From contig NZ_BMSG01000030.1 in assembly GCF_014649035.1 (NCBI RefSeq), forward strand, positions 36,403 through 100,402: 64,000 nt of DNA, written 5' to 3'. Made by a program: the position numbers and the translations under genes. The DNA comes from Streptomyces sindenensis (GTDB lineage: Bacteria; Actinomycetota; Actinomycetes; Streptomycetales; Streptomycetaceae). Below the pieces are notes generated by a model. The model ran no database searches. It was not told the DNA's origin and saw nothing but the letters and a program-made list of their open reading frames with translations. Below, in pieces: positions 43,592 to 52,465 of this stretch; the stretch's first letter is position 1; each line of letters opens with the position of its first letter.

Positions 43592-45205
43592 ATGTCCCTA
43601 CCGTCCGGCACCCCCGCCGTGCCCGCCGTGCCCCGTGTTCCCGAGGCGATCCACCGCCGCCGCTGGTGGATCCTCGCCGTCCTCATGTTCAGCCTGCTCA
43701 TCGTGGTGCTGGACAACTCGATCCTGAACGTCGCGGTCAAGACCATCGCGAGCCCCGCCCCCACCGGCATCGGCGCCACCCAGAGCGAGCTGGAGTGGGC
43801 GATCAACTCCTACACGCTCGTCTTCGCCGGACTGCTGTTCACCGCGGGCCTCCTCGGCGACCGGATCGGCCGGAAGAAGGTCCTCCTGGCCGGCACCCTG
43901 GTCTTCGGCATCGGCTCCGCCCTGGCCGCCTTCTCCACCTCGCCCGGTGAGCTCATCACCTGGCGGGCCCTGATGGGCTTCGGCGCCGCGTTCGTGATGC
44001 CCGCCACGCTCGCCGTCCTGATGAACGTCTTCGAGCGAGACGAGCAGCCCAAGGCCATCGGTATCTGGGCGGGCAGCGTCGGCCTCGGCATCGCCATCGG
44101 CCCGATCACCGGCGGACTGCTCCTGGAGCACTTCTGGTGGGGCTCGATCTTCCTGGTGAACGTCCCCGTGGTCGTCATCGCCCTGATCGCCATGGCGATC
44201 ATCGTCCCCGACTCCCGCGACCCGAAGCCCGGAAAGGTCGACCCGCCGGGCGTCGCGCTCTCCATCGTGGGCCTGGTCCTGCTGGTGTACGGGATCATCC
44301 GGGGCGGCGAACTGGCCGACTTCACCGACACCACCGTCATCCTCGCCATCGTCGGCGGGCTGCTCGTGCTGGCCGGATTCGTCTGGCACGAGAAGCGCAG
44401 CAGCCACCCGGCCATCGACATCACGTACTTCCGGAAGCCCGCGTTCTCCGCCGCCGTGGCCGCCATAGCGCTGGTCTTCTTCGCCCTCATGGGCGTGACC
44501 TTCTTCTCGGCCTTCTACCTCCAGAGCGTGCGCGGCTACACCGCCCTGGAGTCGGGCCTGCTGATCGTTCCGCTCGCGGCCGCCCAGATGATCTTCGCGC
44601 CCCGGGCCCGGCTGGTCGTCGACCGCTTCGGCGCCCGCGCGGTCTGTACGGCCGGCATGCTGCTCGTCGCGGCCGGACTCGCGTCGTTCGCCCTGTTCGA
44701 CGCCGGTACACCGGTGTGGGTCATGTGCCTCGTCTTCTTCGTCCAGGGCACCGGGATGGCGCACATCATGCCGCCCGTCACCGTCGCCGTGATGCAGGCG
44801 CTGCCCCGCGAGAAGGCCGGTTCCGGTTCGGCAGTCAACAACACGTTCCGCCAGGTCGGCGGGGCGCTCGGCATCGCGGTCCTGGGCTCGGTGCTCTCGA
44901 CCGTCTACCGGGGTGACATCGAGGGCCACCTCGGCGCGGTCCCGGCGGGGGTCAGGGACGTGGCGGGCGAGTCCATCGAGGCCACGCTCGGCGTCGCCGA
45001 GAAGCTCGGCCCGGTGGCCGGAAAGCCCCTGGCCGCCGCCGCCAACGACGCGTTCATCAGCGCCATGCACGTGACCGCGCTCGGCTCGGCGGCCGTGGCC
45101 CTGATCGGCGCCGTGGTCGTCGGCCTGTTCCTGCCCGGCCGCCCTCCGGCGACGACCGAGGCCCCCGAGGAAGCCCGGCCCCCGGCGGAGCAGCTGACCC
45201 GCTGA
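43592..45205 (+). CDS. DHA2-family MFS drug exporter
   Basis: A 537-residue 14-helix exporter. The first helix region RRRWWILAVLMFSLLIVVLDNSILNVAV has the D-x-SILNVA pattern of DHA2, and motif A is GLLGDRIGRKKVLLAG. Blocks such as WAINSYTLVFAGLLF and GSGSAVNNTFRQVGGALGIAVLGS are typical. TAGGCT at 43579-43584, with no ribosome-binding site, suggests a leaderless mRNA. It is probably a drug or metabolite pump repressed by the TetR encoded 102 bases after its stop. Confidence 0.92.
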   Translation: MSLPSGTPAVPAVPRVPEAIHRRRWWILAVLMFSLLIVVLDNSILNVAVKTIASPAPTGIGATQSELEWAINSYTLVFAGLLFTAGLLGDRIGRKKVLLAGTLVFGIGSALAAFSTSPGELITWRALMGFGAAFVMPATLAVLMNVFERDEQPKAIGIWAGSVGLGIAIGPITGGLLLEHFWWGSIFLVNVPVVVIALIAMAIIVPDSRDPKPGKVDPPGVALSIVGLVLLVYGIIRGGELADFTDTTVILAIVGGLLVLAGFVWHEKRSSHPAIDITYFRKPAFSAAVAAIALVFFALMGVTFFSAFYLQSVRGYTALESGLLIVPLAAAQMIFAPRARLVVDRFGARAVCTAGMLLVAAGLASFALFDAGTPVWVMCLVFFVQGTGMAHIMPPVTVAVMQALPREKAGSGSAVNNTFRQVGGALGIAVLGSVLSTVYRGDIEGHLGAVPAGVRDVAGESIEATLGVAEKLGPVAGKPLAAAANDAFISAMHVTALGSAAVALIGAVVVGLFLPGRPPATTEAPEEARPPAEQLTR

Positions 45206-45307
45206 CCCGCCGCCCCGACGAGCCCCGTCGATCCGCGTCCCCCGGGTCGGCGAGAATCGGGGCGACGGACGTACGGCGACGACGGCGCGGCGAGAGGCGG
45301 CTTCACG

Positions 45308-46024
45308 GTGCAAGGCCAGGACGGCGAGCGGGACCGGCGCGGGGCGAGGAACGGGGGCGAACCGCAGGCCGGGGCACCGACCGGGGCGCCGGCCAGGACG
45401 CCGGCAGAGGCTCCGGCCGGGGCGCCGGATGCGGAGCCCCGCCGCGGACGCCCCCGTTCCGCCGCGGCGGAACGGGCGATCCTGGACGCCGTGATCGCGC
45501 TCCTGGAGGCGGGCGAACCGCTCGCGGGCCTCTCCATCGAGCGCATCGCACGTACGGCGGGCGTCGGCAAGGCCACCATCTACCGCCGCTGGTCGGGCAA
45601 GGAGGAGCTGTTCGTCGACGTCGTACGGGACATGGAGCCCGACGACCCGCCGGTCTCCGGCACCGAGGGCCTCGCCGACGTCCGCGTCATGCTGGAGTCC
45701 CTGCGCACCCGCAGCCTCGCCCAGCGCTCCTCGGCGCTGCTGCACAACATCTTCGCGCAGATGAAGAGCCATCCGAAGCTGTGGAACGAGTACCACGGCA
45801 CGGTCATCGCGCCCCGCCGCGTCGTGATGCTGGAGGCGGTGCGGCGCGCGGTGGCGGCCGGGGAGCTGCGCGACGATCTCGACGTGGAGCTGATCGACGA
45901 CCTCTTCATCGGCCCCATGCTCGCCCGCACGGTCCACCGCCCCGACGCGCCGCTGCCCGACGACCTCGCGGACCGCATCATCACCACCCTGCTGCAGGGG
46001 CTCGCCCCGGCGGCGCGAGTGTGA
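45308..46024 (+). CDS. TetR-family regulator, likely repressor of the DHA2 exporter
   Basis: A 238-residue regulator with a disordered, Ala/Pro/Gly-rich N-terminus of about 45 residues. The helix-turn-helix is at about 78-105, SIERIARTAGVGKATIYRRWSGKEELFVDVV. The C-terminal domain (TetR_C_11-like) includes QRSSALLHNIFAQMKSHPKLW. GTG at 45308 follows GAGGCGG. It lies downstream of the exporter in the same direction, and the only strong operator in the area is at 43549, so exporter and tetR may form one autoregulated unit. Confidence 0.88.
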   Translation: MQGQDGERDRRGARNGGEPQAGAPTGAPARTPAEAPAGAPDAEPRRGRPRSAAAERAILDAVIALLEAGEPLAGLSIERIARTAGVGKATIYRRWSGKEELFVDVVRDMEPDDPPVSGTEGLADVRVMLESLRTRSLAQRSSALLHNIFAQMKSHPKLWNEYHGTVIAPRRVVMLEAVRRAVAAGELRDDLDVELIDDLFIGPMLARTVHRPDAPLPDDLADRIITTLLQGLAPAARV

Positions 46025-46257
46025 TCGTTCTGTCACAAGGCACCCCGGTACGCCCCGGGCCGGAACCCGTCGTCCCGCCTCCGTCGTCCTGATCTCCGTA
46101 CGGCATCTCCGTACGGTCGTCGGAGGCGGGACACCGGCCGGACCGCCACGTCGGCGGCCCGGCGGCGGGCCGTCGGGCCGGCAGCGGGAAAGGCGCCGCT
46201 CATCACCTAGGGTCGAGGGCGCGGCGATGTGCAGGGCAAGGCAGTGAGGACAGCGCG

Positions 46258-47283
46258 ATGGTGCAGGCGTACGGAGCGGACACGGACAACGGCAGCGCGG
46301 AGCAGCCCGGGGCCCGCGGATCCCGCTTCCGGGACCTGTGGCACAGGCTGCGGAACGACCGGGGCGTCTGGCGGCGCGGCATCCTCCTGGCCCTCTGCTC
46401 GGTCCTGCTGACCCTGCTGATGGTCGTCCACGCGCAGATCCCCAACCGGCTCGGCAATCTCGGCAGCCTCATCGAGACCTTTCTGCCGTGGGTCGCCGTC
46501 TTCCTCCCGGTGCTGCTGGTCCTGGGCCTGCTCCGCCGCTCGGCGACCGCATTGATCGCGCTCGTGCTGCCCGCCGTCGTCTGGCTCAACGCGTTCGGCG
46601 GCCTGCTCACCGACAAGTCCGGCGGCGGCGGCGACCTCACCGTCGCCACCCACAACGTCAACGCGGACAACCCCGACCCCCAGGGCACGGCCCAGCAGGT
46701 CGCCGGATCCGGGGCGGACGTCGTGGCCCTCCAGGAACTCCCGGGCCGACAGGTCTCCACGTACGAGAAGTCGCTGGCCGGCCGCTATCCGTACCACGCG
46801 GTCCAGGGCACCGTGGGCCTGTGGAGCAAGTACCCGCTGGCCGACACCAAGCCCGTCGACATCAAGATGGGCTGGACCCGGGCGATGCGCTCGACGGTGA
46901 AGACCCCGCAGGGCGAGGTCGCGGTGTACGTGGCCCACCTGCCGTCCGTCCGCGTGAAGCTGCACGCCGGGTTCACCGCCAACCAGCGCGACAACAGCGC
47001 CGACGCGCTCGGCGAGGCCATCGCCGACGAGCGCGTGGAGCGTGTCGTCCTCCTCGGCGACCTGAACGGCACCATGAACGACCGCTCGCTGAACGCGGTC
47101 ACCGCGCAGATGCGCTCCACCCAGGGCGCGGCGGGCGACGGCTTCGGCTTCAGTTGGCCCGCCTCGTTCCCGATGGCCCGGATCGACCAGATCATGGTCA
47201 AGGGCGTCGAGCCGATGGCCTCCTGGACCCTCGCCGCGACCGACAGCGACCACCTTCCGATCGCGGCCCGCGTGGAACTGTGA
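46258..47283 (+). CDS. Membrane-anchored endonuclease/exonuclease/phosphatase family protein
   Basis: A 341-residue protein with three N-terminal helices (about 42-63, 78-96, 98-115) and an extracytoplasmic EEP domain. Catalytic motifs are LTVATHNVNADN, DVVALQELPG, the LGDLNGTMND block, and ATDSDHLPIAARV at the C-terminus. Such membrane EEP proteins may act on phospholipids, sugars or DNA outside the cell; the substrate is not known. ATG at 46258 follows a G/A-rich stretch (GGACAGCG). No gene is coupled to it. Confidence 0.87.
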   Translation: MVQAYGADTDNGSAEQPGARGSRFRDLWHRLRNDRGVWRRGILLALCSVLLTLLMVVHAQIPNRLGNLGSLIETFLPWVAVFLPVLLVLGLLRRSATALIALVLPAVVWLNAFGGLLTDKSGGGGDLTVATHNVNADNPDPQGTAQQVAGSGADVVALQELPGRQVSTYEKSLAGRYPYHAVQGTVGLWSKYPLADTKPVDIKMGWTRAMRSTVKTPQGEVAVYVAHLPSVRVKLHAGFTANQRDNSADALGEAIADERVERVVLLGDLNGTMNDRSLNAVTAQMRSTQGAAGDGFGFSWPASFPMARIDQIMVKGVEPMASWTLAATDSDHLPIAARVEL

Positions 47284-47325
47284 TCACGGCCACGCAACCG
47301 CCCGTTCACCACCCGGCATAAAACG

Positions 47326-47353
47326 TCTGCGACAATTTGTTCCTGTCGCATAC
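47326..47353. promoter_or_regulatory. Inverted repeat in the promoter region of the arabinose-efflux-like MFS gene
   Basis: TGCGACA (47328-47334) and TGTCGCA (47344-47350) are separated by an AT-rich 9-nt spacer, and the repeat extends imperfectly outward. The region is the most AT-rich in this gap, with TACATAAAC following. It is a good candidate for a dimeric regulator site. Confidence 0.5.
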
Positions 47354-47366
47354 ATAAACGAGACTC

Positions 47367-47401
47367 AGCCGTCGCCCGGCGTCCACGCCGAGGCGACGGC
47401 T
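47367..47401 (+). terminator. Hairpin between the EEP and MFS genes
   Basis: AGCCGTCGCC (47367-47376) pairs exactly with GGCGACGGCT (47392-47401), followed by CTTCGTTCTG. It may end the EEP transcript or lie in the 5' leader of the MFS gene, 39 bases before its start. Confidence 0.55.
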
Positions 47402-47440
47402 CTTCGTTCTGCCCCCGCTTCGAGATTGCGAAGGTTCCCC

Positions 47441-48712
47441 ATGCCCCTGGCCCTGCTCGCCCTGGCCGTGAGCGCCTTCGGCATAGGCACGACGGAGTTC
47501 GTCATGATGGGCCTGCTGCCCAACGTGGCGGACGACCTCGGCACGTCGGTGCCCACCGCCGGACACCTCGTGTCGGCGTACGCGATCGGCGTCGTCCTCG
47601 GCGCACCGCTCCTCACCGGCCTGGGCTCCCGTGTCCCGCGCAAGCGGATGCTGCTGCTCCTGATGGCGCTGTTCACCGTCGGCAACCTCGCTTCCGCGCT
47701 CGCCCCCGACTTCGGCTGGCTGGTCGCGGGCCGCTTCCTCGCCGGTCTCCCGCACGGCGCGTTCTTCGGCGTCGGCGCGGTGGTCGCCGCCCGGCTGGTC
47801 GCCGAGGGCCGTCAGGCGCGGGCGGTGGCGACGATGTTCCTGGGCCTGACGGTGGCGAACATCGTCGGCGTCCCCGCCGCCACCCTCCTCGGCCAGCACC
47901 TCGGCTGGCGGGCCACCTTCCTCGTCGTCGCGGCGATCGGGCTGGCCGCGATGGCGGCCCTGGCCCGGCTGGTGCCTCGCATGCCGGTCGAGGCCCACCA
48001 GGACGTACGCCGGGAACTGCGCGCCCTCGGGAACCGCCAGGTGCTCCTCGGTCTGCTGACCGCCGTCTTCGGCTTCGCCGGGGTCTTCGCGGTCTACTCC
48101 TACCTCTCGGCCATGACCACGAAGGCGATGGGCTTCGGCGAATCCTCCGTCACCCTGGTCCTGGCCCTCTTCGGCATCGGCATGACCCTGGGCGCCCTGG
48201 CCGCGGGCCCTCTCACGGACCGTGCGCTGCGCCCGACGCTGTACGGATCGCTCGGCGCACTCGCGGTGGTCCTGGTGGTGTTCCCGTTCACGGTGCACGT
48301 GCCGTGGGCGGCGCTGGTGATGGTGGTGCTGCTGGGCGCCGTCGGCTTCATGACGACGACCCCGCTCCAGATGCTGGTGATGAACAAGGCGAAGGACGCC
48401 CCCACCCTGGCCTCCGCCTCCAACCACTCCGCCTTCAACCTGGCCAACGCGGGCGGCGCCTGGCTGGGCGGCGTGGCGATCGCGGCGGGCTGGGGCTGGA
48501 CGTCCCCGGCGTTCGTGGGCGCGGTGCTGGCGGTGGCGGGCCTGGCGATCGCGGCAACGGCGGGATTCCTGGACCGGGGCGAGGGGAAGGGCTCCCGGGT
48601 GGTGGCGGCCCACTCGGCCACTCCGGCCCGTCCGGCGTGTGAGGACGGAACCGTCGCGCGGGACGAACCCGGGGCACCATCGCCGTCGACCAGGTCGAGC
48701 CACTCCGGGTAG
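47441..48712 (+). CDS. MFS exporter of the arabinose-efflux/Cmx type
   Basis: A 423-residue, 12-helix MFS protein. The first helix reads LALLALAVSAFGIGTTEFVMMGLLPNVA, which is the signature of the DHA1 subgroup containing AraJ and chloramphenicol exporters. GRFLAGLPHGAFFGVGAVVAARLV and LGSRVPRKRMLLLL (motif A) agree. ATG at 47441 has AAGG at suitable distance. The C-terminal 35 residues (EDGTVARDEPGAPSPSTRSSHSG) are not membrane-like and come from intergenic-type repeats that the reading frame has entered; the stop lies at the end of the first 27-bp repeat. Confidence 0.88.
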   Translation: MPLALLALAVSAFGIGTTEFVMMGLLPNVADDLGTSVPTAGHLVSAYAIGVVLGAPLLTGLGSRVPRKRMLLLLMALFTVGNLASALAPDFGWLVAGRFLAGLPHGAFFGVGAVVAARLVAEGRQARAVATMFLGLTVANIVGVPAATLLGQHLGWRATFLVVAAIGLAAMAALARLVPRMPVEAHQDVRRELRALGNRQVLLGLLTAVFGFAGVFAVYSYLSAMTTKAMGFGESSVTLVLALFGIGMTLGALAAGPLTDRALRPTLYGSLGALAVVLVVFPFTVHVPWAALVMVVLLGAVGFMTTTPLQMLVMNKAKDAPTLASASNHSAFNLANAGGAWLGGVAIAAGWGWTSPAFVGAVLAVAGLAIAATAGFLDRGEGKGSRVVAAHSATPARPACEDGTVARDEPGAPSPSTRSSHSG

Positions 48713-48765
48713 TCGACCAGGTCGAGCCACTCCGGCTAGTCGACCAGGCCGAGCCACTCCGGCTA
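48685..48765. repeat. Three 27-bp tandem repeats at the MFS gene end
   Basis: Copies at 48685-48711, 48712-48738 and 48739-48765 begin with GTCGACCAGG and end CACTCCGG(G/C)TA. The second and third differ by one or two bases. As the unit is a multiple of three and each junction spells TAG, the MFS frame stops after the first copy regardless of copy number. Confidence 0.9.
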
Positions 48766-48782
48766 GCGCGACGCCCCACTCC

Positions 48783-48827
48783 GGCCCGTCCGGCGCTTGA
48801 GGGCGGAACCGACACGCCGGACGGGCC
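48783..48827. terminator. Bidirectional hairpin with the dispersed GTCCGGCG element
   Basis: GGCCCGTCCGGCG (48783-48795) pairs exactly with CGCCGGACGGGCC (48815-48827), with a 19-nt loop holding CTTGAGGGCGG. Further copies of CCCGTCCGGCG occur at 48628 and 48848. It lies between the convergent MFS and nadE genes and probably ends both transcripts. Confidence 0.65.
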
Positions 48828-48912
48828 GGCCACCCACGTGGGAGCCCAGCCCGTCCGGCGTGTCGGTTCCGGACAAGGACGGCCGCCGGACGCCCCGGCA
48901 ACCGCAACCCCG

Positions 48913-50667
48913 CTAAGACGACTCGCGCCAGCGATTCGTGATCGGCAACCGCCGGTCCTTCCCGAACCCCTTCGGCGAGATCTTCGTCCCCGGCGGATAC
49001 TGCCGCCGCTTGTACTCCGCCGTATCCACCATCCGCAACGTCTTCGCCACCAGCTCCGCGTCGAACCCGGCCGCGACGATCGCGTCCATCCCCTGATCCC
49101 GGTCCACGTACAGCTCCAGGATCGCGTCGAGCACCTCGTAGTCCGGCAGCGAGTCCGTGTCGACCTGACCCGGCCGCAGCTCCGCGCTCGGCGGCTTGGT
49201 GATCGAGGCCTCGGGGATCGGCGGGGTCTGACCCCGCTCCTCCGCCGCCCGGTTGCGCCACTTCGCCAGCCGGAACACCGACGACTTGTAGACGTCCTTG
49301 ATCGGCCCGTACGCACCGACCGCGTCCCCGTACAGCGTGGAGTAGCCGACCGCCAGCTCCGACTTGTTGCCGGGCGCCAGCACGATCTGCCCCTCCTGGT
49401 TGGAGAGGGCCATCAGCGTCGTACCGCGCAGCCGGGCCTGGAGGTTCTCCTCCGCCAGGCCGCTGAGCTCCAGCGACCCCATGTACGCGTCGAACATCGG
49501 CCCGATCGGCACCGTACGGAAGTTGAGCCCGGTACGCCGCGCCAGCTCGGCCGCGTCGTCCTTGGAGTGCTCCGAGGAGTACTTCGACGGCATCGAGACC
49601 CCGTACACGTTCTGCGCCCCGAGCGCATCGCACGCGATGGCCGCGCAGATCGCCGAGTCGATCCCGCCGGAGAGCCCGATCAGCACACTGCTGAAACCGT
49701 TCTTCGCAGCGTACGCACGGAGCCCCACGACCAGCGCCGAGTAGATCTCCTCCTCGTCCTCCAGCCGCTCCGCGTACCCGCCCGCGAGCTCCGGCTCGTA
49801 CGCGGCGACCGGCTCGTCGGAGATCACCACGTGGTCGATCCGCAGCCCGTCGTCCACCACGCCCGAAGGCGCTTCGGCGGCCGCCGCGGGCAGCTCCAGA
49901 TCGAGGATCACGCTGCCCTCGGAGAACTGCGGGGCGCGGGCGATGACCTCGCCCTCCTTGTCGACGACGATCGAGTCACCGTCGAAGACCAGCTCGTCCT
50001 GCCCGCCGATCATCGCCAGATAGGCCGTCGTGCAGCCGGCCTCCTGGGCCCGCTTGCGGACCAGCTCCAGCCGGGTGTCGTCCTTGTCCCGCTCGTACGG
50101 CGAGGCGTTGATCGACAGCAGCAGCCCGGCCCCGGCGGACCGGGCGGCCGGGACGCGTCCGCCGTCCTGCCACAGGTCCTCGCAGATCGCGAGGGCCACG
50201 TCGATGCCGCGGACCCGGACGACGGGCATCGAATCGCCCGGCACGAAGTACCGGAACTCGTCGAAGACGCCGTAGTTCGGCAGGTGGTGCTTGGCGAAGT
50301 TGAGCGCGATCCCGCCGCGGTGCAGCACCGCGGCGGCGTTGCGCGGGGAGCCGGCCGGCTGACCGTAGCGCGCCGCGGCGTGCTCGGAGCGGTCCAGGTA
50401 GCCGACGACGACCGGCAGTTCGCCGAAGCCCTCCGCGTCGAGCCGGGCGGCCAGTGCGCGGAGCGCCTGCCGCGAGGCCTCGACGAAGGACGACCGCAGG
50501 GCCAGGTCCTCGACGGGGTAGCCGGTCAGCACCATCTCGGGGAACGCCACGAGGTGGGCGCCCTGCTCGGCGGCGTGCCGGGTCCAGTGGACGATCGCCT
50601 CGGAGTTGCCGGCGAGGTCGCCGACGGTCGAGTCGATCTGATTCAGTGCGAGGCGTAGTTGAGGCAC
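48913..50667 (-). CDS. nadE: Glutamine-dependent NAD+ synthetase
   Basis: A 584-residue enzyme that amidates nicotinate adenine dinucleotide with glutamine, the last step of NAD synthesis. The N-terminal nitrilase-like glutaminase domain has the triad E44 (FPEMVLTGYP), K126 (NFAKHHLP) and C162 (LAICEDLW). The synthetase domain has the PP-loop LIGLSGGIDSAICAAIACD and GNKSELAVGYSTLYGDAVGAY. GTG at 50667 is preferred: TACACT lies seven bases before it, consistent with a leaderless mRNA. Length and domain order match actinobacterial NadE. Confidence 0.96.
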   Translation of the reverse strand: MPQLRLALNQIDSTVGDLAGNSEAIVHWTRHAAEQGAHLVAFPEMVLTGYPVEDLALRSSFVEASRQALRALAARLDAEGFGELPVVVGYLDRSEHAAARYGQPAGSPRNAAAVLHRGGIALNFAKHHLPNYGVFDEFRYFVPGDSMPVVRVRGIDVALAICEDLWQDGGRVPAARSAGAGLLLSINASPYERDKDDTRLELVRKRAQEAGCTTAYLAMIGGQDELVFDGDSIVVDKEGEVIARAPQFSEGSVILDLELPAAAAEAPSGVVDDGLRIDHVVISDEPVAAYEPELAGGYAERLEDEEEIYSALVVGLRAYAAKNGFSSVLIGLSGGIDSAICAAIACDALGAQNVYGVSMPSKYSSEHSKDDAAELARRTGLNFRTVPIGPMFDAYMGSLELSGLAEENLQARLRGTTLMALSNQEGQIVLAPGNKSELAVGYSTLYGDAVGAYGPIKDVYKSSVFRLAKWRNRAAEERGQTPPIPEASITKPPSAELRPGQVDTDSLPDYEVLDAILELYVDRDQGMDAIVAAGFDAELVAKTLRMVDTAEYKRRQYPPGTKISPKGFGKDRRLPITNRWRESS

Positions 50668-50790
50668 GTCCGCCAGTGTAATCGTCTTTCTGACGCGATG
50701 TCCCGGTGGGCCGGGCAAAATCTGCTCCGGCCCACCGGAACCGCAGGTGGGAGTGGCTGTCCGTGCCGCGCCACGGAGGGGCGCGGGAGG

Positions 50791-52398
50791 TCAGCCCCGG
50801 TAACCGAGGACCGTCATCATCCCCGCTTCCGCGTGGTAGACGTTGTGGCAGTGGACCATCCACAGCCCCGGGTTGTCGGCGTCGAAGTCCACCGTCAGCG
50901 ACCGGTGCGGCAACACGATGGCGGTGTCCTTGCGGGCCCCGGCGGCGTTCCCGCCGAGGGCGAAGGTGTGGCCGTGCAGATGGAGCGGATGCCACATGGC
51001 CGTCCCGTTGTCGAAGATCAGCCGCACCCGCTCGCCCGCCTCCACCGGCCGCCGCCGCTTCGCGTCGTACGGCTGCCCGTCGAAGGCCCAGTCGTACCGG
51101 GCCATCCCGCCGGTGAGCCGGATCCGGATCGTCCGGTCCGGCAGCCGGGTGGGCAGTGCCACGGACGGGTCCGGGGCCAGCCGCCCCGCCTGCACCACCT
51201 TCCCCTCCAGCTCCTTCGGCCGTACGGAGGAGGCGGGCGCGGACCCGCTCCCGGTCCGCAGGACGGCGAGGGCGGCCGCCTTCTTCCCCTCCGCCACCGC
51301 CGTCAGCGGGAACACCCCGTCCCCGGCGGTGACGAGGACGTCGTACCGCTCGCCCATGCCCAGCAGCAGCGCGTCCCCCGTGGTGTGCCGGACCGGGAAC
51401 CCGTCGGTGTGCGTCACGGTCATCCGGTGCCCGCCGAGCGCGACGCGGAAGGCGGTGTCGCCGCCGGCGTTGATGATCCGCAGCCGAATGCGGTCACCGG
51501 GCCGCGCCCGGAACGTCTCCGGATCGTCCGCGACCCGCCCGTTGACGAGGTGGTGCGGATAGGCGACATCACCGGCATCGCCACCGAGCAGCTCACTGCG
51601 GGCGCCCATCATCATCCGCGAGGGCCCGTCGCCGGCCCCCTTCCTCGGCTCCTCCTTCTTCGGCTCCTCCTCCGCCATGGTGTGCGCGCCGTGGTCCATC
51701 CCGCCGTGCCCGCCGCCGCTCATGCCCCCGGACAGCTCCTTGAGGACGGCGTCCGGCGTGGACCCGTCCACCCCGTCGACCCAGTCGTCGAGGACGACGA
51801 CCCACTCCTTGTCGTACGCCAACGGCTCCTTCGGGTCCTCGACGATCAGCGGTGCGTACAGCCCCCGGTCCTGCTGGACGCCGGAGTGCGGGTGGAACCA
51901 GTACGTCCCCGGATGCGGCACGGCGAACCGGTAGGCGAACTCCGCCCCCGGGGCGATGTCCCGCTGGGTCAGCCCGGGAACCCCGTCCATGTCGTTGCGC
52001 AGCGCGAGCCCGTGCCAGTGCAGGGAGGTGGGCTGCGGAAGGTGGTTGGCGAGAGTGAGGGCCAGGGTGTCCCCGGCCGTCACCCGCACCTCGCGCCCGG
52101 GCAGCCGGTCCCCGTAGGCCCAGGAGGAGACGGTGGTGCCGCCGCCCAGATCGAGCCGGGCCCGGGTGGCGGTGAGGGAGACCTTCCGTACGGGCCCGGA
52201 GCCGCGCGCCGCCTCGGCGGCCTCGACCTCCTTGCCGCCGGGCGAGACGTACGTACCGGAGTCCTGGGCTCCAACGCCGGGGGAGTGGGCGCCGCCGTGG
52301 CCGCTGTTGCCGTCGGAACAGGCGGCGAGGGCCCCCGTACCGGCGACGGCGAGAGCGGCGCCGAGCACGGCGCGTCGGGGGAGTTGGTACATGGGCAT
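50791..52398 (-). CDS. Multicopper oxidase (CopA/laccase-like), exported lipoprotein
   Basis: A 535-residue oxidase. The N-terminus has a Tat-like PRRAVLGAALAVAGTGALAAC with a lipobox Cys at about 27. Copper-ligand motifs are in order: LHWHGLAL, WFHPHSG, WHPLHLHGHTF and HCHNVYHAEAGM, covering type 1, 2 and 3 sites. A His/Met/Gly-rich insert (SGGMSGGGHGGMDHGAHTMAEEE) in the middle resembles copper-binding segments in Cu-resistance oxidases. It probably oxidises Cu(I) or phenolics outside the cell. The same-strand neighbour is a DUF6153 gene, with DUF305 and DUF3105 genes nearby. Confidence 0.92.
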   Translation of the reverse strand: MPMYQLPRRAVLGAALAVAGTGALAACSDGNSGHGGAHSPGVGAQDSGTYVSPGGKEVEAAEAARGSGPVRKVSLTATRARLDLGGGTTVSSWAYGDRLPGREVRVTAGDTLALTLANHLPQPTSLHWHGLALRNDMDGVPGLTQRDIAPGAEFAYRFAVPHPGTYWFHPHSGVQQDRGLYAPLIVEDPKEPLAYDKEWVVVLDDWVDGVDGSTPDAVLKELSGGMSGGGHGGMDHGAHTMAEEEPKKEEPRKGAGDGPSRMMMGARSELLGGDAGDVAYPHHLVNGRVADDPETFRARPGDRIRLRIINAGGDTAFRVALGGHRMTVTHTDGFPVRHTTGDALLLGMGERYDVLVTAGDGVFPLTAVAEGKKAAALAVLRTGSGSAPASSVRPKELEGKVVQAGRLAPDPSVALPTRLPDRTIRIRLTGGMARYDWAFDGQPYDAKRRRPVEAGERVRLIFDNGTAMWHPLHLHGHTFALGGNAAGARKDTAIVLPHRSLTVDFDADNPGLWMVHCHNVYHAEAGMMTVLGYRG

Positions 52399-52465
52399 GC
52401 TGAAGACACCTCTGGAGTGCTGTGGTTCGGGTCAAGGAGAAGGGGCGGAGGTGAGACGCCCACTC

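Noticed and set aside
48685..48765. Tandem repeats as a CRISPR array
   Set aside because: Units abut without spacers, and no cas genes occur in the window.
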